From Methanoflorens sp963701995 (lineage in GTDB: Archaea; Halobacteriota; Bog-38; Methanoflorentales; Methanoflorentaceae), in the NCBI GenBank assembly GCA_963701995.1, contig OY969693.1:124001-188000 (forward strand): a DNA stretch of 64,000 nt, given 5' to 3'. Positions 34,889 through 44,094 of this stretch are shown here, piece by piece. The notes beneath the pieces were generated by a model. The model was not told the origin of the DNA, searched no databases, and saw nothing but the letters and a program-made list of their open reading frames with translations. Position 1 is the first letter of the stretch. Each line of letters starts with the position of its first letter. The translations under genes and the position numbers were made by a program.

Positions 34889-37576
34889 GTGAAGCTCGAG
34901 ACCCCCATCAAACTAAACGACGTAACTATACAAAAGCTGCTAGCAACGGTGCTTTCGCTTCAGATTGCGCTATGGGCGGTGATGGGACGACGTGAGTTCC
35001 ACATCAAACTAAACGACGTAACTATACAAAAGCTGCTAGCAACGGTGCTTTCGCTTCAGATTGCGCTATGGGCGGTGATGGGACTAAGTGCGTTAGGAGT
35101 TTCGATACCTATTGTTTGGCCGCTTATAGGCTTTATTTATCTCACCTTCGTTCCTGGGATACTTTTGCTAACAGCTCTCAGACTGCGCGACCTAGATATT
35201 GTTGAAACTGCCTTGTATGCAGTCGGGCTGAGCGCCGCAATCGTGTTTTCGATCGGAATTGTGGCCAACATTGTCTTCAACGCGCTGAACACGATCAAAC
35301 CGTTTTCTTTTCTTGCCGTCACGAGCTCGGTAAGCTTTGTGGTATTGCTGTTGTGCGCGGTTGCCTACTTCAGAAACAGAACACATCCAAAACCGCTTTT
35401 CACCGCCGAAATGTCGGTTCCGTTGGCCCCAACATTGTTTCTGTGTACCATACCGTTCCTCGCAGTTTTTAGCACGTACCTCGTCAACACCTACAACGTA
35501 GACGCAGGACAGTTGTTGTTGTGGTTGCTACTTTGTGTCGTTGTCCTTTTGATCGCGTTCGATAAGGTCATTCCTTCGAAACTATATCCCTTGGCAGTTT
35601 TTGTGATCGCGTTATCCCTCGTTTTTCAGCAGACGCTAATATCAGCGTGGCTGACTGGAGCTGACATTCAGACCGAGTGGAATTTAGCGCACAAGGTGTT
35701 GATCACAGGTGTATGGAATCCAAATTTGCTTAGTCAGTTCAACGGAATGCTAAGCGTTGTCGCACTTGCGCCTATTTACTCCCTCATCTCAAGCCTCGAC
35801 CTCGTATGGGTTTTCAAGATCGTATACCCTGTCATATTTGCGCTAGTCCCTGTTGCCTTATATCAAATATTCCGAAGACAGCTGAATGACAAGGTAGCAT
35901 TCCTATCGTGTTTCTTTTTCGTATCGTTTGCGCCATTTTACGTCGAAATGACTGCGTTGGCGAGACAGGAAATAGGCGAGCTCTTCTTAGTTTTGTTGAT
36001 TTTGCTGCTCGTGAGCAAAGAAATGAGCCAACGGATCCAATCAGCACTATTTATAGTATTCGGTCTCTGTATGGTGGTATCTCATTACGGGCTGACGTAC
36101 ATAGTTGTATTTTTCCTTTTTGTGATGTGGCTCGTATTAACCGTAGCACGAGTCTATAGATCGAGACTGACAGGGCGATACTCACGAACTAAGAGCGGAA
36201 TCCACGAGGACAAGCAGATCACCGCACCATCACCCCAGTCACCTCCAAGAAGCGTCGTAACGATTGTCTCCGTATCAGTACTTTTCATCGCGTCAACTGC
36301 GTGGTACTTCTATACTGCACAAGGGACGGTAACCCAACAGGTTCTCTTACTCGGAAGCCACATCGCGGGATCAATAAGTGACTTGTTCAACCCCACGTAC
36401 AGCCAAGCCGCAAACGTTGTCGTACAGGGCCCTTTACCGGGCATACTGCATCGGGTAAACGCGTATTTTAACTACCTCAACGTGTTCTTCATGCTAGCAG
36501 GCGTATGCTTGACAGTTTTTCTAAGAAAGCTACGTTTCAATCTCCAAATTTCTTACGTCATGCTCTCGGCTATCGCGGCCGGATTCCTATTAGCTTCTGT
36601 AGCCGTTCCTTATCTCGGCGCTGGCCTAGATTGGACCCGAGTATACCAAATTATGTTGTTCTTCTTGGCGCCGTTCCTCGCTATAGGTTTCATCTCAATC
36701 GGTGAAACTGCTGGCGTGATAATAAGAAAAGTTGCAAGCAAGCTCGGGTTTGACAACTCAGCATTAGTGAGCCGCTCGCGTCTTACAAAGTTGCTCGCGA
36801 TATACTTGGTGCTTTTTTTATTGCTTTCGACCGGCTTTTTATATGCCCTTACAGAGGGCTATCAGAATATCGCATTGAGCAATCAGCTTGACAGTGAGTT
36901 CAGTCACCAAGCGATAGTCGGAGCCACGTGGCAGGTCTCTCACATCGCTACCATTCCCCTCTCCGACAAACGCGTCACCATCTTCCACTACTTCAACGGA
37001 ATCAAGTACACCGATACTACCAAGTTCACTAACTCCGACGGCCAGATCACCTTCACCCAGACCGGAGGCGCCGGTAAAGTCGACTACTACGCCACCTTCG
37101 ACGGGGACGCAGCCTACGTACCCTTATCGAGCGGCCTCCTCATCGTCAACTTCGGCGGCAACCAATCCACCAACCAAACAGCCAGCCAAGCCACCGGCCA
37201 AGCCACCGCAAACGACGGCAGCATTGCTCAAACCATCACCCTCTCCGCGTCCACCACTACGCCAGCAGTGGACCAGCCCGTCACCCTCACCGCCACTCTC
37301 ACAGGTAGACAGATCGTATACGAAGATATCTACAACAATTACCTACTTGCCGCCGTTCTTGGAATAGGACAACAAGCGCAGATTCCTTATTGGATACAGA
37401 AAGAGATAACTAATAGGTCTACCGTGTTCCTGGGCACGTACAACATAGAAAACAATAAATTTCTACTCATCAATGCTGCAGGCGTAAATGCGCAGACGTC
37501 GTACGTAAATGTCACACCTCTTATTAGCAACAGAAGTCTGATTTACTCTAACGGAGGTGCTAGTATATACTTGTAA
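34889..37576 (+). CDS. DUF2206 multi-pass membrane protein with inserted Ig-like segment
   Basis: 895 residues. After a duplicated N-terminus, the body is DUF2206: PIVWPLIGFIYLTFVPGILL, LLLWLLLCVVVLLIA, ADIQTEWNLAHKVLITGVWN, DLVWVFKIVYPVIFALVPVA, MTALARQEIGELFLVLLILL and VSHYGLTYIVV, about 15 helices of a GT-C-like layout. The family is found in archaeal glycosylation loci and is probably a glycosyltransferase or oligosaccharyl-type enzyme. Residues about 686-806 are an Ig-like insert (see separate entry); the DUF2206 C-terminus resumes at IVYEDIYNNYLLAAVLGI and ends NGGASIYL. GTG start; the second copy of the N-terminal repeat is the natural family start. Confidence 0.85.
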   Translation: MKLETPIKLNDVTIQKLLATVLSLQIALWAVMGRREFHIKLNDVTIQKLLATVLSLQIALWAVMGLSALGVSIPIVWPLIGFIYLTFVPGILLLTALRLRDLDIVETALYAVGLSAAIVFSIGIVANIVFNALNTIKPFSFLAVTSSVSFVVLLLCAVAYFRNRTHPKPLFTAEMSVPLAPTLFLCTIPFLAVFSTYLVNTYNVDAGQLLLWLLLCVVVLLIAFDKVIPSKLYPLAVFVIALSLVFQQTLISAWLTGADIQTEWNLAHKVLITGVWNPNLLSQFNGMLSVVALAPIYSLISSLDLVWVFKIVYPVIFALVPVALYQIFRRQLNDKVAFLSCFFFVSFAPFYVEMTALARQEIGELFLVLLILLLVSKEMSQRIQSALFIVFGLCMVVSHYGLTYIVVFFLFVMWLVLTVARVYRSRLTGRYSRTKSGIHEDKQITAPSPQSPPRSVVTIVSVSVLFIASTAWYFYTAQGTVTQQVLLLGSHIAGSISDLFNPTYSQAANVVVQGPLPGILHRVNAYFNYLNVFFMLAGVCLTVFLRKLRFNLQISYVMLSAIAAGFLLASVAVPYLGAGLDWTRVYQIMLFFLAPFLAIGFISIGETAGVIIRKVASKLGFDNSALVSRSRLTKLLAIYLVLFLLLSTGFLYALTEGYQNIALSNQLDSEFSHQAIVGATWQVSHIATIPLSDKRVTIFHYFNGIKYTDTTKFTNSDGQITFTQTGGAGKVDYYATFDGDAAYVPLSSGLLIVNFGGNQSTNQTASQATGQATANDGSIAQTITLSASTTTPAVDQPVTLTATLTGRQIVYEDIYNNYLLAAVLGIGQQAQIPYWIQKEITNRSTVFLGTYNIENNKFLLINAAGVNAQTSYVNVTPLISNRSLIYSNGGASIYL
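34906..35084 (+). repeat. Perfect in-frame tandem duplication in the DUF2206 gene
   Basis: The 83-bp block at 34906-34988 is repeated without mismatch at 35002-35084, with a 13-bp spacer (period 96 bp, 32 codons). It duplicates IKLNDVTIQKLLATVLSLQI and the helix that follows. No mismatch means it is very recent or kept identical. Confidence 0.95.
36944..37306 (+). other. Permuted Ig-like insert within DUF2206
   Basis: Residues about 686-806. The order is C-terminal half of an Ig-like repeat (TIPLSDKRVTIFHYFNGIKY, TKFTNSDGQITFTQTGGAGK, DYYATFDGDAAYVPLSSGLL), then an N/Q/T/A-rich linker, then the N-terminal half (QTITLSASTTTPAVDQPVTL followed by TATLTG). C-ending codons are far more common here than in the flanking membrane protein, so this piece has a different origin. 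Confidence 0.7.
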
Positions 37577-37745
37577 GAGAAGACGTTCTCCGCGTAACAG
37601 TGACAGTTTCCGGTGTTTGACGGAAGATAGGATAACGTGCCTTACGATTCCAGCTTGTTGATATGCGTTAATTCCTTCTCTTGTAAAGACGATGCAAAGA
37701 TGAGAGAATGTTGACTCTTTGTTACGAGCGTGACTGCCCGAGACT

Positions 37746-37785
37746 GAGAGATACAGCAGAAACTTGTATATCTCGTGCTTTTTTT
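37746..37785 (+). terminator. Terminator-like hairpin downstream of DUF2206
   Basis: GAGAGATACA (37746-37755) pairs with TGTATATCTC (37765-37774) with one mismatch, followed by GTGC and seven T. Confidence 0.55.
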
Positions 37786-38158
37786 GTTCCGTTAAGACAG
37801 CACCGACAGATGTCATTGACCGTACATGATCGCTGTCTGTTCAACATAATCTGTCGCAATGATAACGTCATCGTGTTGCAAACAAACTCGTGTTCGCGTC
37901 CTGTGTCATAGTAGGGCTATGGACTTTCCAGTGGCTCGTGTTAAAGGCCTGGACCACTCGCAGGACAGGGCACGCGACGCGCACGATTTATTCCACCGCT
38001 CCCGATAACCGCAGGTTATTAGGCCTGACTCGATTGAAAAATGTAATGAAGGAACATCTTCTGATTCATCAAGGAAATAAAATAGCAGCGATGGTTTTCT
38101 CACCGGAGGTCTTCTCATACAAGATTATAAATATTTAGGAATAGGATTCAAAATCGTC

Positions 38159-38178
38159 CCTCCTCAGTGCAGAGGAGG
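38159..38178 (+). other. Perfect hairpin containing a ribosome-site sequence
   Basis: CCTCCTC (38159-38165), loop AGTGCA, GAGGAGG (38172-38178), continuing as GAGGAGGTGAG. A GTG follows but opens only a 41-codon frame of unlikely composition. Confidence 0.4.
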
Positions 38179-38409
38179 TGAGTGGTTCACCGAAATTATA
38201 GAATTAGTGAGTGTAGCAGTAGTATCATAAACTGGATATTTCCCTTCACTACCATCAATCCCTCTCCTCTCCATGATCTCTGCAGAAGTTACGAGTTGAA
38301 TTGTTAAACACATAAATAAATTCCTTGTCTTCCTCATTTTCGTGTCATTCGATTTAGCGCAAAAACCTATGTTTTTGATTCAACAAATGCCGATTTAAGA
38401 GGTTTTAAG

Positions 38410-39426
38410 ATGAAGTTATGCTGGGTGGGCACGATCTCTCCACCGGATGAAGCTCGCAAAGTCATGGCTCATAACTTGCTGCCGATTCTAGCACGGAAGT
38501 GCGAGGTAATGTTATTTGATATGCAGCGTCTGCTTTCCGTCGACGAGTGGCAAAAAGCGAAAGCGTTCGAGCCAGACATCCTGCACTTGACTACATCAGC
38601 CTCACCGTTTAGTTTTCTCCTCGCACGAATCTTACAAAGGAGGTCAAAAAGCTCCAAGACCGTTATGTTTTCGTCGCTTATCCCGTTCCGAGGGTTTTCA
38701 TCCGGGCTCTGGTTTGGGCTTTCGTCTTTATTCAAACCAGTTGTTCCCCTCCTCAAACCTGACTTGGTATTAGCGCAATCAGATGAGGCTGAAGCGATAT
38801 ACAGCCGGCTCGGCTGCAATGTAATGCCGTTCGTGTACAGTGGCGTCGATCTAGAACGGTTTCATCCGGTTTCAAAGAAGGAAAAAGAGGAGCTGCGGGC
38901 AAGGCATGGAGTCGAAGCAGACAAATTCGTCGTTTTGCACGTGGGGCCTGTTAAAAAGTCGCGCAACTTAGAGTGCCTGAGAAAGATCCAAGGTGACAGT
39001 GACAACCAGGTCCTTTTGGTCGGAAGGCCGTCAACCAAATACGAACGCGAAGTTGCCGATGTGTTAGGGAAGGCAGGCGTCGCGGTCACGCAAGTCTACA
39101 ATCCGAGGATCGAGGAGTTCTATGCGCTCTCGGACTGCTACATATTTCCGACGATAGATGCCGCTGGAAGCATCGATATTCCGTTGTCGGTTCTTGAGGC
39201 TTTGGCGTGTGGATTGCCCGTGGTTTCGACGCGGTTTGGCGGCCTGCCACGGATTTTCAGTGAAGCAGATGGTTTTCACTACGCCGACGTCGAAGAATTT
39301 CCTGACCGGGTGAAGGTTCTGAAATCGCAAGGAGCTGCGGTCAAGACGAGAGAGCTTGTTCTTCCCTATTCCTGGGAGAATATCGCTCAAAACCTTGTTG
39401 AAGTTTACGAGCAGATGCTTGAGTGA
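38410..39426 (+). CDS. GT4 glycosyltransferase (divergent)
   Basis: 338 residues. GAGGT seven bases before the ATG is a fair ribosome site. Acceptor half: CWVGTISPPDEARKVMAHNL and EPDILHLTTSASPFSF. Donor half: VVLHVGPVKKSRNLECLRKI, NQVLLVGRPSTKYEREVADV, YALSDCYIFPTIDAAGSIDI then PLSVLEALACGLPVVSTRFG. The first residue of the usual E-x7-E pair is not conserved (DAAGSIDIPLSVLE), while the second Glu is kept. Isolated between long gaps. Donor unknown. Confidence 0.85.
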   Translation: MKLCWVGTISPPDEARKVMAHNLLPILARKCEVMLFDMQRLLSVDEWQKAKAFEPDILHLTTSASPFSFLLARILQRRSKSSKTVMFSSLIPFRGFSSGLWFGLSSLFKPVVPLLKPDLVLAQSDEAEAIYSRLGCNVMPFVYSGVDLERFHPVSKKEKEELRARHGVEADKFVVLHVGPVKKSRNLECLRKIQGDSDNQVLLVGRPSTKYEREVADVLGKAGVAVTQVYNPRIEEFYALSDCYIFPTIDAAGSIDIPLSVLEALACGLPVVSTRFGGLPRIFSEADGFHYADVEEFPDRVKVLKSQGAAVKTRELVLPYSWENIAQNLVEVYEQMLE

Positions 39427-40157
39427 CCCATCGCCACGGTGATTAGCTCTTTCGGATGGGGCGCAACCGGCGACTTAAAGCGGTGCCATGGACTTCCGTC
39501 CCCCTGCAGCCTCGTCGCCTCGGAATGGTTTTGCCCTTACCGCCAGAGACTGGATAGTTCTGAGTTTAGTTGTCAAGTATGCGTAGTTTCAGGCCCGATC
39601 AGCCCGTTTGGCTCGGGAACCGGAGCGTAAGCCGCAGCTAGGCTCCGACGCCGATCTGCACTGCCCGGATCAAGTGGCAACGGCCAGAATCAGTTTACTA
39701 AATTGGTTGTGGCCCACAAAAAAGATCGAAAAGCGCGGAGAGCCGCTGGCGTTGAGAAAAGTTGCTGCTGGGAGCGACGCGCCAGCTGCCATCTACCGTC
39801 GTAATGCTCACTAGCAGCTCGAACGTGCAAAAAATGAAGCGAAAGCTATACAAGCATCTAAACATAATGCAAAAAAAAGTGAGCCGCTTAGTAAGCTTGT
39901 TCGCAAGAGACGAAAAATTTCCTCCGTGTCGTCGCTTAGCACAAGCAGTCTCATAGACATGGAGGCAGCACTGATGCGGCGTAGCCGTCAACGACTGAAC
40001 CTCAGCGACGACTTTTGGATATAGCATCAGCAGTTGTCAGGCAAAAAGCGAAACAGCACTGATGCTGTGGGCACTTCGATTTGCGTGTAATTCTATCGCC
40101 ACAAGCTAGGCGAAAGCAGAGGCGAAGAAAGAAGACGTGGGTCTGCTGGGTGAGCAG
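39427..40157. other. Intergenic, 731 bp, nothing recognised
   Basis: Several short open frames, none with plausible composition or a ribosome site. The end holds the ribosome site of the next GT4 gene (GGGTGAGCAG). Confidence 0.45.
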
Positions 40158-41366
40158 ATGAGAATACTTCAAGTTGTAGGGCGATTTTATCCGAAGGCGG
40201 GGGGAATTGAACTCCACGTATTCCATATATCGAGAGAACTTGCGAAACTTGGTCACGACGTTACGGTCCTTACCTCGAGTTCTGTAGACCTACAGGACGT
40301 ACCAGGTATCTCAAGCAAGGGGTTCACGCTGCGAAATTCATTGCCGGATCTACCCTCTTTTGAAATCAACGACGATGGTGTGAAGATCTATCGATTTAAG
40401 CCCAAGATGGCGTTTTATACGGGGCTATTTACACCGGGATTAGCACGCTACCTGTTTCAGCACCTTCAAGAGTACGACATCGTTCACGTCCACGCATACT
40501 TGCAGCCTGAGCCAAGCCTCGTGGCGATAGCGTCGAAACGCAAAAAAAAGCCGTTTGTCTTAACCCCTCACGACTTGATATCTGTGTACGGAGGTTTTAG
40601 GGGAGTCATCAAAAATCTTGGCGATATAGCATTCGGGCGACGCGTTCTACGCTCTGCTGCAGCGCTAATCGCGGTAGCTCCGGCAAACCGGGAAGAATGT
40701 ATTCAATTGGGTGCGCGCGAAGAGCAGATAAGCATCATCCCAAACGGCATCTCCCGAGAAGAGTTCGAGAGCCTTAAGCCGTCGGTAAGACTTCTGAGAG
40801 ATCTCGGCAATCCCGAGCGTGTCGTGCTTTCCGTTGCTCGCTTGGCAAAGTATAAAGGGGTTCCATATATAATCCAAGCGATCCCAGACATTCTTGAGGA
40901 ATATCCTGCTACGAAATTCGTTTTCGTCGGCCAAGATGAAGGGTATGGCGAAGAACTGGTGCAACAGGCGGTCAACTTAGGCGTCTACGACAACTGCCTT
41001 TTCACAGGCCAAATATCTGATGATAGGCTGAGAGAGTTTTACGCGACGGCAGATGTTTTTGTGTTAACACCAACAGCTGAGATATTCGGAATTGCCGCTT
41101 TGGAGAGCATCGCCGCGGGCACTCCTGCGGTGCTTGCCGACCTCGGCGGATTGAGCTACATTCTGACTGAGGTTGGTGGCTATCCCATTCATATGAATGC
41201 AGACGTTTCCAAGCAGATCGCACGAGCAGTTAAAGCCGTTTTTGAGAGTGAGATCGACGAAAATATCATAGCGCAAAGGCAAAAAGTGCTCAACGATTAC
41301 TCGTGGACGAGCGTAGCCAAACAACTCGTCTCGGTGTATGAGCGGGTTATTCGCCCGGGAGGCTGA
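40158..41366 (+). CDS. GT4 glycosyltransferase
   Basis: 402 residues. The start is the ATG at 40158 because GGGTGAGCAG precedes it and MRILQVVGRFYPKAGGIELH is the family N-terminus; the frame reaches a GTG at 40137. Motifs: YDIVHVHAYLQPEPSLVAIA, VLTPHDLISVYGG, VLSVARLAKYKGVPYIIQAI, KFVFVGQDEGYGEEL, and EIFGIAALESIAAGTPAVLA with the E-x7-E pair. A full, probably active retaining GT-B enzyme. Confidence 0.93.
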   Translation: MRILQVVGRFYPKAGGIELHVFHISRELAKLGHDVTVLTSSSVDLQDVPGISSKGFTLRNSLPDLPSFEINDDGVKIYRFKPKMAFYTGLFTPGLARYLFQHLQEYDIVHVHAYLQPEPSLVAIASKRKKKPFVLTPHDLISVYGGFRGVIKNLGDIAFGRRVLRSAAALIAVAPANREECIQLGAREEQISIIPNGISREEFESLKPSVRLLRDLGNPERVVLSVARLAKYKGVPYIIQAIPDILEEYPATKFVFVGQDEGYGEELVQQAVNLGVYDNCLFTGQISDDRLREFYATADVFVLTPTAEIFGIAALESIAAGTPAVLADLGGLSYILTEVGGYPIHMNADVSKQIARAVKAVFESEIDENIIAQRQKVLNDYSWTSVAKQLVSVYERVIRPGG

Positions 41367-41774
41367 GCGTAAAGAGCTCGTATCCGAATGAATGAAGCAG
41401 TCGCGCTTGCCGCGATGAAAATGATTTCAGTCATAGCGTAGAACTGTGAATGAAACGCTTTGAGAAAGTACCTTTGCTTCGTTATTTGGTTCAGAGCCAT
41501 CGCGCACATAAATCAAAGCGACGAGTCTTCCATTTCTCTCTCCGTTTTAACGTGGTTGAAATTAGGTGCCGACAGCCCACCGGAGCGCAAACGCTCTCCG
41601 CTTGCCGGCCTTCCTTAAAAAAAGCGTTCGTTGGGCCAAGCTGCGTTCGAAAGATTATTATGTATTCACCTCAAACCCAGAGACAGTAACCCTCGTTTAC
41701 GGCATTCCGCTCACTGATCAGCGACAAAAAAGCTTCGCACCTAAAAACAACTTTAAAACTTATAAGGGGCGCCT
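41367..41774. other. Intergenic, about 410 bp
   Basis: Short frames only, none supported. ACTTATAAGGGG at 41758-41769 may be a promoter or ribosome site for the small open frame that follows. Confidence 0.4.
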
Positions 41775-41933
41775 ATGTTGCGTAGCATCATCGATCCGAG
41801 TCGGACTGTAACCGTCGAGAAGGCTAAAGCACTGTGTAAGGTCGACCACTTTACGGCCCGAAGCACTCAGATCGTCGTAGCTGAAGAGTTGTTGGTTCCT
41901 GGCGTCCGCGTCGTTTGCGGCGCAGAATACTAG
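41775..41933 (+). CDS. Possible small protein or gene remnant, 52 residues
   Basis: MLRSIIDPSRTVTVEKAKAL then CKVDHFTARSTQIVVAEELL and VPGVRVVCGAEY-stop. Composition is protein-like and AAGGGG lies seven bases before the ATG, but the family is not recognised. It could be the end of a lost longer gene. It ends 30 bp before the kinase gene. Confidence 0.3.
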   Translation: MLRSIIDPSRTVTVEKAKALCKVDHFTARSTQIVVAEELLVPGVRVVCGAEY

Positions 41934-41962
41934 GTCACACGAGAACGCCACGTTTTGATCAA

Positions 41963-42595
41963 ATGAAAAGACGAATCCTTGCGTGCTTCATGGGGATCGA
42001 CGGATCCGGAAAAACGACTGTTGCAATGTCGCTGCGTGAATCACTCAATAACGCAGGGATCTCCTGCAAGTACTTGTGGTGCGGCTGGCGGGGCTTTGAG
42101 TCGTGGGTGTTCAAGCCTTTTGCCGCGCAAACGAAATATGCTATGACCAGACGTGGTAACGAGGAAGGCATAGCCTCAGCCCACAACGAGATCCCCTTCT
42201 TTGATTTTTTGACGTGGTTCGATTACTTCATCCGGGTGTGCCCAGCACTTATTGCTTCGCTGCTGAAAAACACGATAGTCATCGCCGACCGTTATGTCTA
42301 TGACGTGATCCTTGAACTTCACTCAGACGGCTCGAAGTCGCACAAGTTCGTGGTGTGGCTCTTGAAGTTGTTCCCGGAACCAACGATAGTTTTCTATATC
42401 AAAGTCCCCCCTGAACTGGCGTTTGCTCGAAAGGATGACATACCGTCCTTGGAGTTTTTGTACGAACGCGACGAAGAGAAACAGGGGCTGCTGAAAGAAC
42501 TCTCAGTCGGCCGGGTGGTCACGCTCGACGGAACGCGATCCATAAAGGAACTCACGGAAGATGCCCTGAAAATCGTCGCTCAGCTAGTCACATGA
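41963..42595 (+). CDS. P-loop kinase, thymidylate kinase-like
   Basis: 210 residues from the ATG at 41963 (a longer frame starts at 41915 but adds a non-family stretch). Walker A is FMGIDGSGKTTVAMSLRESL; a D-R-Y segment is IVIADRYVYDVIL, and a lid-like KDDIPSLEFLYERDEEKQ follows, as in thymidylate kinases. The region between Walker A and DRY is divergent, so the substrate may be another nucleotide or a sugar. Its stop overlaps the ATG of the next gene (ATGA), so the two are translationally coupled. Confidence 0.8.
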   Translation: MKRRILACFMGIDGSGKTTVAMSLRESLNNAGISCKYLWCGWRGFESWVFKPFAAQTKYAMTRRGNEEGIASAHNEIPFFDFLTWFDYFIRVCPALIASLLKNTIVIADRYVYDVILELHSDGSKSHKFVVWLLKLFPEPTIVFYIKVPPELAFARKDDIPSLEFLYERDEEKQGLLKELSVGRVVTLDGTRSIKELTEDALKIVAQLVT

Positions 42596-44094
42596 CCAAA
42601 ACCCTGATACTAGGAATTGATTCGCTCGATCCATACGTCTTGCTGGACCATAAGGCAGCGCTGCCGAACTTCGCACGCCTTATGCAGGAAAGCCCGACGT
42701 TGTTCTCCAGGTCGGTCTTTCCCGTGGATACGATCCCGGCTTGGGCAAGCATCAACACCGGCTTGCGCCCTGGAAATCACGGCCTGCTCTATGTTTACGA
42801 CATCTTCGATCCGACGTTAAGCGATTTGCAAAAGCTGAACTTTGACTACCTGAAGGGAAAGACGTACTGGGATTACCTGAGCGCGGAGGGCTTCCGATGC
42901 GTGATCGTTTTTCCTTCATTGATGTACCCTCCGTGGGACGTGAACGGCGTTATGGTGGGCATATCGCCAGTAGAACGGCGGATAGACTGGATCTCCACAG
43001 AGCTCAAACTTGACGCGTGTCCAAAGACGGCGATGGCGAAGTACGCGATTCCGCACACGCTACGCGGTCTGTGGGGGAGCTTTCCCGGAATCAAACATTT
43101 GGGCGGCTGGGCGACGCTCGGAAAAGAGGTGATGCAGGCTGAAAAACAGATCGCGATGTCGCTCTGCCGCAATGAAGACTGGGATCTTTTTTTCGCATAC
43201 TTCAACACACTCGATGTCATTCAGCACCGACTATGGCGATTCTATGACGAACGTGACCCGACGTACCCGGGCAGTACCGCTTTTGAGGGCACCATCCTCG
43301 ATTACTACAAGACACTGGACGGCTTTGTTGGAGAATTTGTGGACGCGTTCCCTGAGGCGTGCATGATCGTGCTGAGCGACCACGGCCACCATTCGCGGCC
43401 CGCGCGAACGGTCAACGTCAATGAGTTCTTGAGAGCGAGAGGCTATGTCACGATGAAAGGCGATAGGTCCAAGGCGCTCAGCAAGGTTCGAAAAACTGTC
43501 TTGGAAGTGTCGACCAGGTTGAACATCGAACACGTACTCATACGGGTGCTCGCGAAAAGTGAGCGGCTTGCCAAAACCGGCAAGTCGGTCTATTCGTCTG
43601 TTGGGTCCATCGACCGCACTAAAAGCAGGGCGTTCTTGTCTAACTTTGCTGGCATCAAGTCATACCCGTTCGGGGGGGTTGAGATCAATCGTGAGTTAGT
43701 CTCCGATGGCGAGTACGACCTGCTACGGAACGCTCTCATCGGAGAACTCTCTGAGCTCGGAACACGAGATGGGGGCTCAGTAATGAAATGGGTAAAGATA
43801 AGGGAGGATGTCGATAACGGAGAATTTAGCGAGCGCATGTATCCCGATATTCTTTTCGAACTGACGGACGGGTGCGGCGTCGGCTGGGAGGTACACTCTG
43901 ACCTCTATGGAAAAGCGACCGATCACAAAGTGGCCTCTGGCGGCCACAACAAGGATGCGGTACTCTTGCTCAGAAATATCGAGAAAGAGGTGAAAAACAA
44001 AGCTCCGAGCATTATAAGCGTGACACCCTCGATATTGGACCTGTTCGCTATCGACTGGAAAGAAAAGCGCCTTGATGCGAAGAGCATTTTTTAG
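42592..44094 (+). CDS. AlkP-superfamily phosphodiesterase/phosphatase (PF01663-like)
   Basis: 500 residues. LILGIDSLDPYVLLDHKAAL then PNFARLM and SVFPVDTIPAWASINTGLRP are the first metal ligand and the nucleophile region (Thr in VDTIPAW); NTLDVIQHRLW supplies Asp/His and VLSDHGHHSR the second metal site, with SGGHNKDAVLLL near the C-terminus as the last His. This is the nucleotide pyrophosphatase/phosphodiesterase layout. No signal peptide, so it acts in the cytoplasm. Coupled to the kinase upstream, which suggests the pair makes and breaks phosphate bonds on the same type of molecule, perhaps a nucleotide-activated glycan building block. Confidence 0.87.
   Translation: MTKTLILGIDSLDPYVLLDHKAALPNFARLMQESPTLFSRSVFPVDTIPAWASINTGLRPGNHGLLYVYDIFDPTLSDLQKLNFDYLKGKTYWDYLSAEGFRCVIVFPSLMYPPWDVNGVMVGISPVERRIDWISTELKLDACPKTAMAKYAIPHTLRGLWGSFPGIKHLGGWATLGKEVMQAEKQIAMSLCRNEDWDLFFAYFNTLDVIQHRLWRFYDERDPTYPGSTAFEGTILDYYKTLDGFVGEFVDAFPEACMIVLSDHGHHSRPARTVNVNEFLRARGYVTMKGDRSKALSKVRKTVLEVSTRLNIEHVLIRVLAKSERLAKTGKSVYSSVGSIDRTKSRAFLSNFAGIKSYPFGGVEINRELVSDGEYDLLRNALIGELSELGTRDGGSVMKWVKIREDVDNGEFSERMYPDILFELTDGCGVGWEVHSDLYGKATDHKVASGGHNKDAVLLLRNIEKEVKNKAPSIISVTPSILDLFAIDWKEKRLDAKSIF

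Larger units (their letters stand above)
37577..38409. other. Intergenic, 833 bp
   Basis: No gene supported. It has a terminator-like hairpin at 37746-37785, a second perfect hairpin at 38159-38178 and AT-rich DNA before the next GT4 gene. Confidence 0.5.

Noticed and set aside
37463..37816. 117-codon minus-strand frame
   Set aside because: It overlaps the DUF2206 3' end and the terminator-like hairpin; composition and position mark it as a shadow.
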